This document shows positions 62,582 to 64,000 of a stretch of DNA of 64,000 nucleotides, one piece after another. Where the stretch lies: NCBI RefSeq assembly GCF_002813755.1, contig NZ_CP018062.1, forward strand, positions 62,001 to 126,000, given 5' to 3'. Positions within the stretch are counted from its first letter, which is position 1. Each line of letters begins with the position of its first letter. This DNA is from Enterococcus mundtii (GTDB lineage: Bacteria; Bacillota; Bacilli; Lactobacillales; Enterococcaceae). The notes beneath the pieces are model-generated. The model was not told the origin of the DNA. It made no database searches and worked only from the letters and a program-made list of their open reading frames with translations. A program made the translations under genes and the position numbers.

Positions 62582-64000
62582 ATGAGTAGTAGATCGCCTG
62601 CGGTTATTCTCACTTGTCAATTTACATTACCCAATAAAAAATCCTTTTCTACGTATATTGACTATATGACAAGAGAAAAAGCACTGGAAGAAATAGACCG
62701 ACGAACACCTGAAGAAGAACAAGAATTGCGTTTGATCAAGAATGCTTTAGAGGATTTTTATATTCCTAAAGGGGAAACTTTTTCTGAGAGTAAGACAGAC
62801 AAAGAATTCAGTGAAACGTCGAATGAAGCTAAATCCTTGATGGAAAATGGGATTAATTTTGACAAGTTAGAGGAACAAGATTTTACTAAATATCTTTCTT
62901 ATATGACACGTCACTATGCGTTAGAACAAAAAAATAATCTTACGCAAAGTGAACAAAAAGAATACCAACGCTTGAACCAAGCAATGAAAAAATATCAAAC
63001 AGAACCACATCAAAAAACTTCAGGAAATCTTCCTGGAGTTTTTTCTATGGCTTCGGATGAAGTGAAAGGAAGTGATTTGAAAGAGATCAAGCAGATTTTC
63101 CAAAGAGGGCAACAAAAAGGGTCGATCATTTATCAAGATGTTGTCTCTCATGATCATTCGTATCTTGAAAACATAGGACTGTACGATCCCAAAACAGACA
63201 CCTTAGATGAAGAAGGTTTGAAAGCGGCTGGAAGAAAAATGATGGAGACATTATTTGAGAAAGAGAAACTAAATGACACAGGCTACTGGATGGCAACAAT
63301 TCATCGAAACACGAAACATATCCATATTCATTTTGCAATTGTTGAAAAAGAAAATACGCGCAAGCCGTACACTGAGATTGAAAATGGGATGAGTTATATC
63401 GTACCGAAAGGGAAGAGAAGGCAAGCAACATTAGATGCCATGAAAACCAATTATGTACATGAGTTAGAACGTTTTTCTTATGAAAAAGATCGAATGATTG
63501 GTATGGAGAAACGTAATTTATTGACTCGGAAAAGTGATTTACGTAACACCTTAACAAAAGTAGTAAAAAACCCAGTACGTTACGATCAACACGCTTTGAA
63601 TTTGTTAAAAGAAGTTTACAAGAACTTACCTGAAAAACGTTCTGAGTGGAACTACGGGGATGAAAATCGAACCAAGCTTTCACCTTACGTTAGGGAGAAA
63701 CTCGATGAGTTAACCAAATATGTTTTAACAAATGAACCTGAATATCAGGAATATATGCAGATTTCAAAAGCATTAAAAGAAGAAGCAAAAAGTCTTTACG
63801 GAGAAAGTAAAAGGGAATCAAAGGATGCAGAAAAAAATGCTCTTTTTGATTTGAAAAAGCGAACAGGAAATGCCATTTTAACTGAATTGAAGAAACAAGA
63901 TAGTACTATAAAACCGTTGATTGAAGGATTAGATGGGCTGCATTTGATTTATAATCAACAATCTTTTAAAACACTTAAACAGTTACCAACCGATGAGTAT
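62582..64000 (+). CDS. MobL-type relaxase, 3' end outside the window
   Basis: The frame is open from ATG 62582 to the window edge (473 codons). The N-terminus AVILTCQFTLPNKKSFSTYI has the MobL/MobP-type start, with YIDYMTREKA and a second YLSYMTRHYA. The metal-binding His cluster is HRNTKHIHIHFAIVE at residues 241-255. It nicks oriT and pilots the strand through the coupling protein. GGGAGAGTATT precedes the start. A long antisense frame on the minus strand is only its shadow. Confidence 0.8.
   Translation, partial: MSSRSPAVILTCQFTLPNKKSFSTYIDYMTREKALEEIDRRTPEEEQELRLIKNALEDFYIPKGETFSESKTDKEFSETSNEAKSLMENGINFDKLEEQDFTKYLSYMTRHYALEQKNNLTQSEQKEYQRLNQAMKKYQTEPHQKTSGNLPGVFSMASDEVKGSDLKEIKQIFQRGQQKGSIIYQDVVSHDHSYLENIGLYDPKTDTLDEEGLKAAGRKMMETLFEKEKLNDTGYWMATIHRNTKHIHIHFAIVEKENTRKPYTEIENGMSYIVPKGKRRQATLDAMKTNYVHELERFSYEKDRMIGMEKRNLLTRKSDLRNTLTKVVKNPVRYDQHALNLLKEVYKNLPEKRSEWNYGDENRTKLSPYVREKLDELTKYVLTNEPEYQEYMQISKALKEEAKSLYGESKRESKDAEKNALFDLKKRTGNAILTELKKQDSTIKPLIEGLDGLHLIYNQQSFKTLKQLPTDEY

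Noticed and set aside
63126..63683. Minus-strand ORF of 185 codons
   Set aside because: It lies entirely antisense to the open relaxase frame, has no ribosome site and no recognisable motif.
1..64000. CRISPR array, tRNA or rRNA genes
   Set aside because: No regularly spaced repeats of CRISPR type and no tRNA or rRNA sequence signature was seen. The 246-bp toxin-module repeats are far too long to be CRISPR repeats.

Overview
The window looks like low-GC Firmicute DNA of the genus Enterococcus. The evidence is WxL/DUF916 surface-protein clusters, an Inc18-type (pAMbeta1 RepE-like) replication initiator, Fst-like and holin-like type I toxins, and a Gram-positive conjugation region with PcfJ-, TrsD- and TrsE-like proteins. 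No tRNA, rRNA or CRISPR array was seen. The replicon, partition, toxin-antitoxin and transfer genes from about 26 kb onward mark a large conjugative plasmid. Whether the first 26 kb belongs to the same plasmid is inferred from continuity only.

Layout. 1-352: 3' scrap of a WxL protein, about 95% identical by eye to part of the large WxL gene at 20-23 kb. 0.9-6.9 kb: a PucR-type regulator and a deiminase/transcarbamylase/transporter operon; the 850-bp gap inside it is a decayed carbamate kinase gene. 7-11.2 kb: a broken IS3-type orfA, a DeoR regulator, small proteins and a dead IS200/IS605 element with tnpA, tnpB and a right-end RNA region. 11.3-13.9 kb: a P-type cation ATPase. 14.4-16.5 kb: a decayed WxL cluster with one intact WxL protein. 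16.8-23 kb: a serine recombinase, then a 141-bp segment bounded by perfect 21-bp inverted repeats, then an intact WxL operon (LPxTG-type protein, small WxL, DUF916 protein, 1000-residue WxL). The segment holds an intrinsic terminator that works in only one orientation, so it may be a phase-variation switch. 23.4-26 kb: TspO and an AgrC/AgrA-type two-component system.

Plasmid core. 26.3-26.5 kb is a par-like type I toxin locus (Fst-like peptide plus antisense RNA). A Xer-type recombinase follows with a 12-6-12 palindrome over its promoter, then a SRAP protein, a ParA plus small-partner partition operon flanked by AGTAATATA-type repeats, a PrgN-like regulator and an attenuator-controlled RepE initiator. 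After RepE come a type II toxin-antitoxin pair, a tandem array of holin-like type I toxin modules and an Rgg/PrgX-type regulator with a divergent 21-codon ORF. Two RNA-like structured regions follow (38.1-38.5 and 38.85-39.38 kb); the second is closed by a perfect 20-bp inverted repeat.

Transfer region. From 39.4 kb small accessory genes lead into the transfer operon: an LPxTG-type surface protein with its own class A sortase, a lipoprotein, a VirB2-like small membrane protein, a coiled-coil protein, a VirD4-type coupling ATPase, a VirB6-like polytopic protein, VirB3-like and TrsD-like proteins, a VirB4-type ATPase, a glucosaminidase/M23 wall hydrolase, a VirB8-like protein, accessory membrane proteins and a PcfJ-like protein. 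A probable oriT, two small accessory proteins and a MobL-type relaxase cut by the window edge follow. Several intrinsic terminators lie between transfer genes, each followed by a GAAAGG-type ribosome-binding site.
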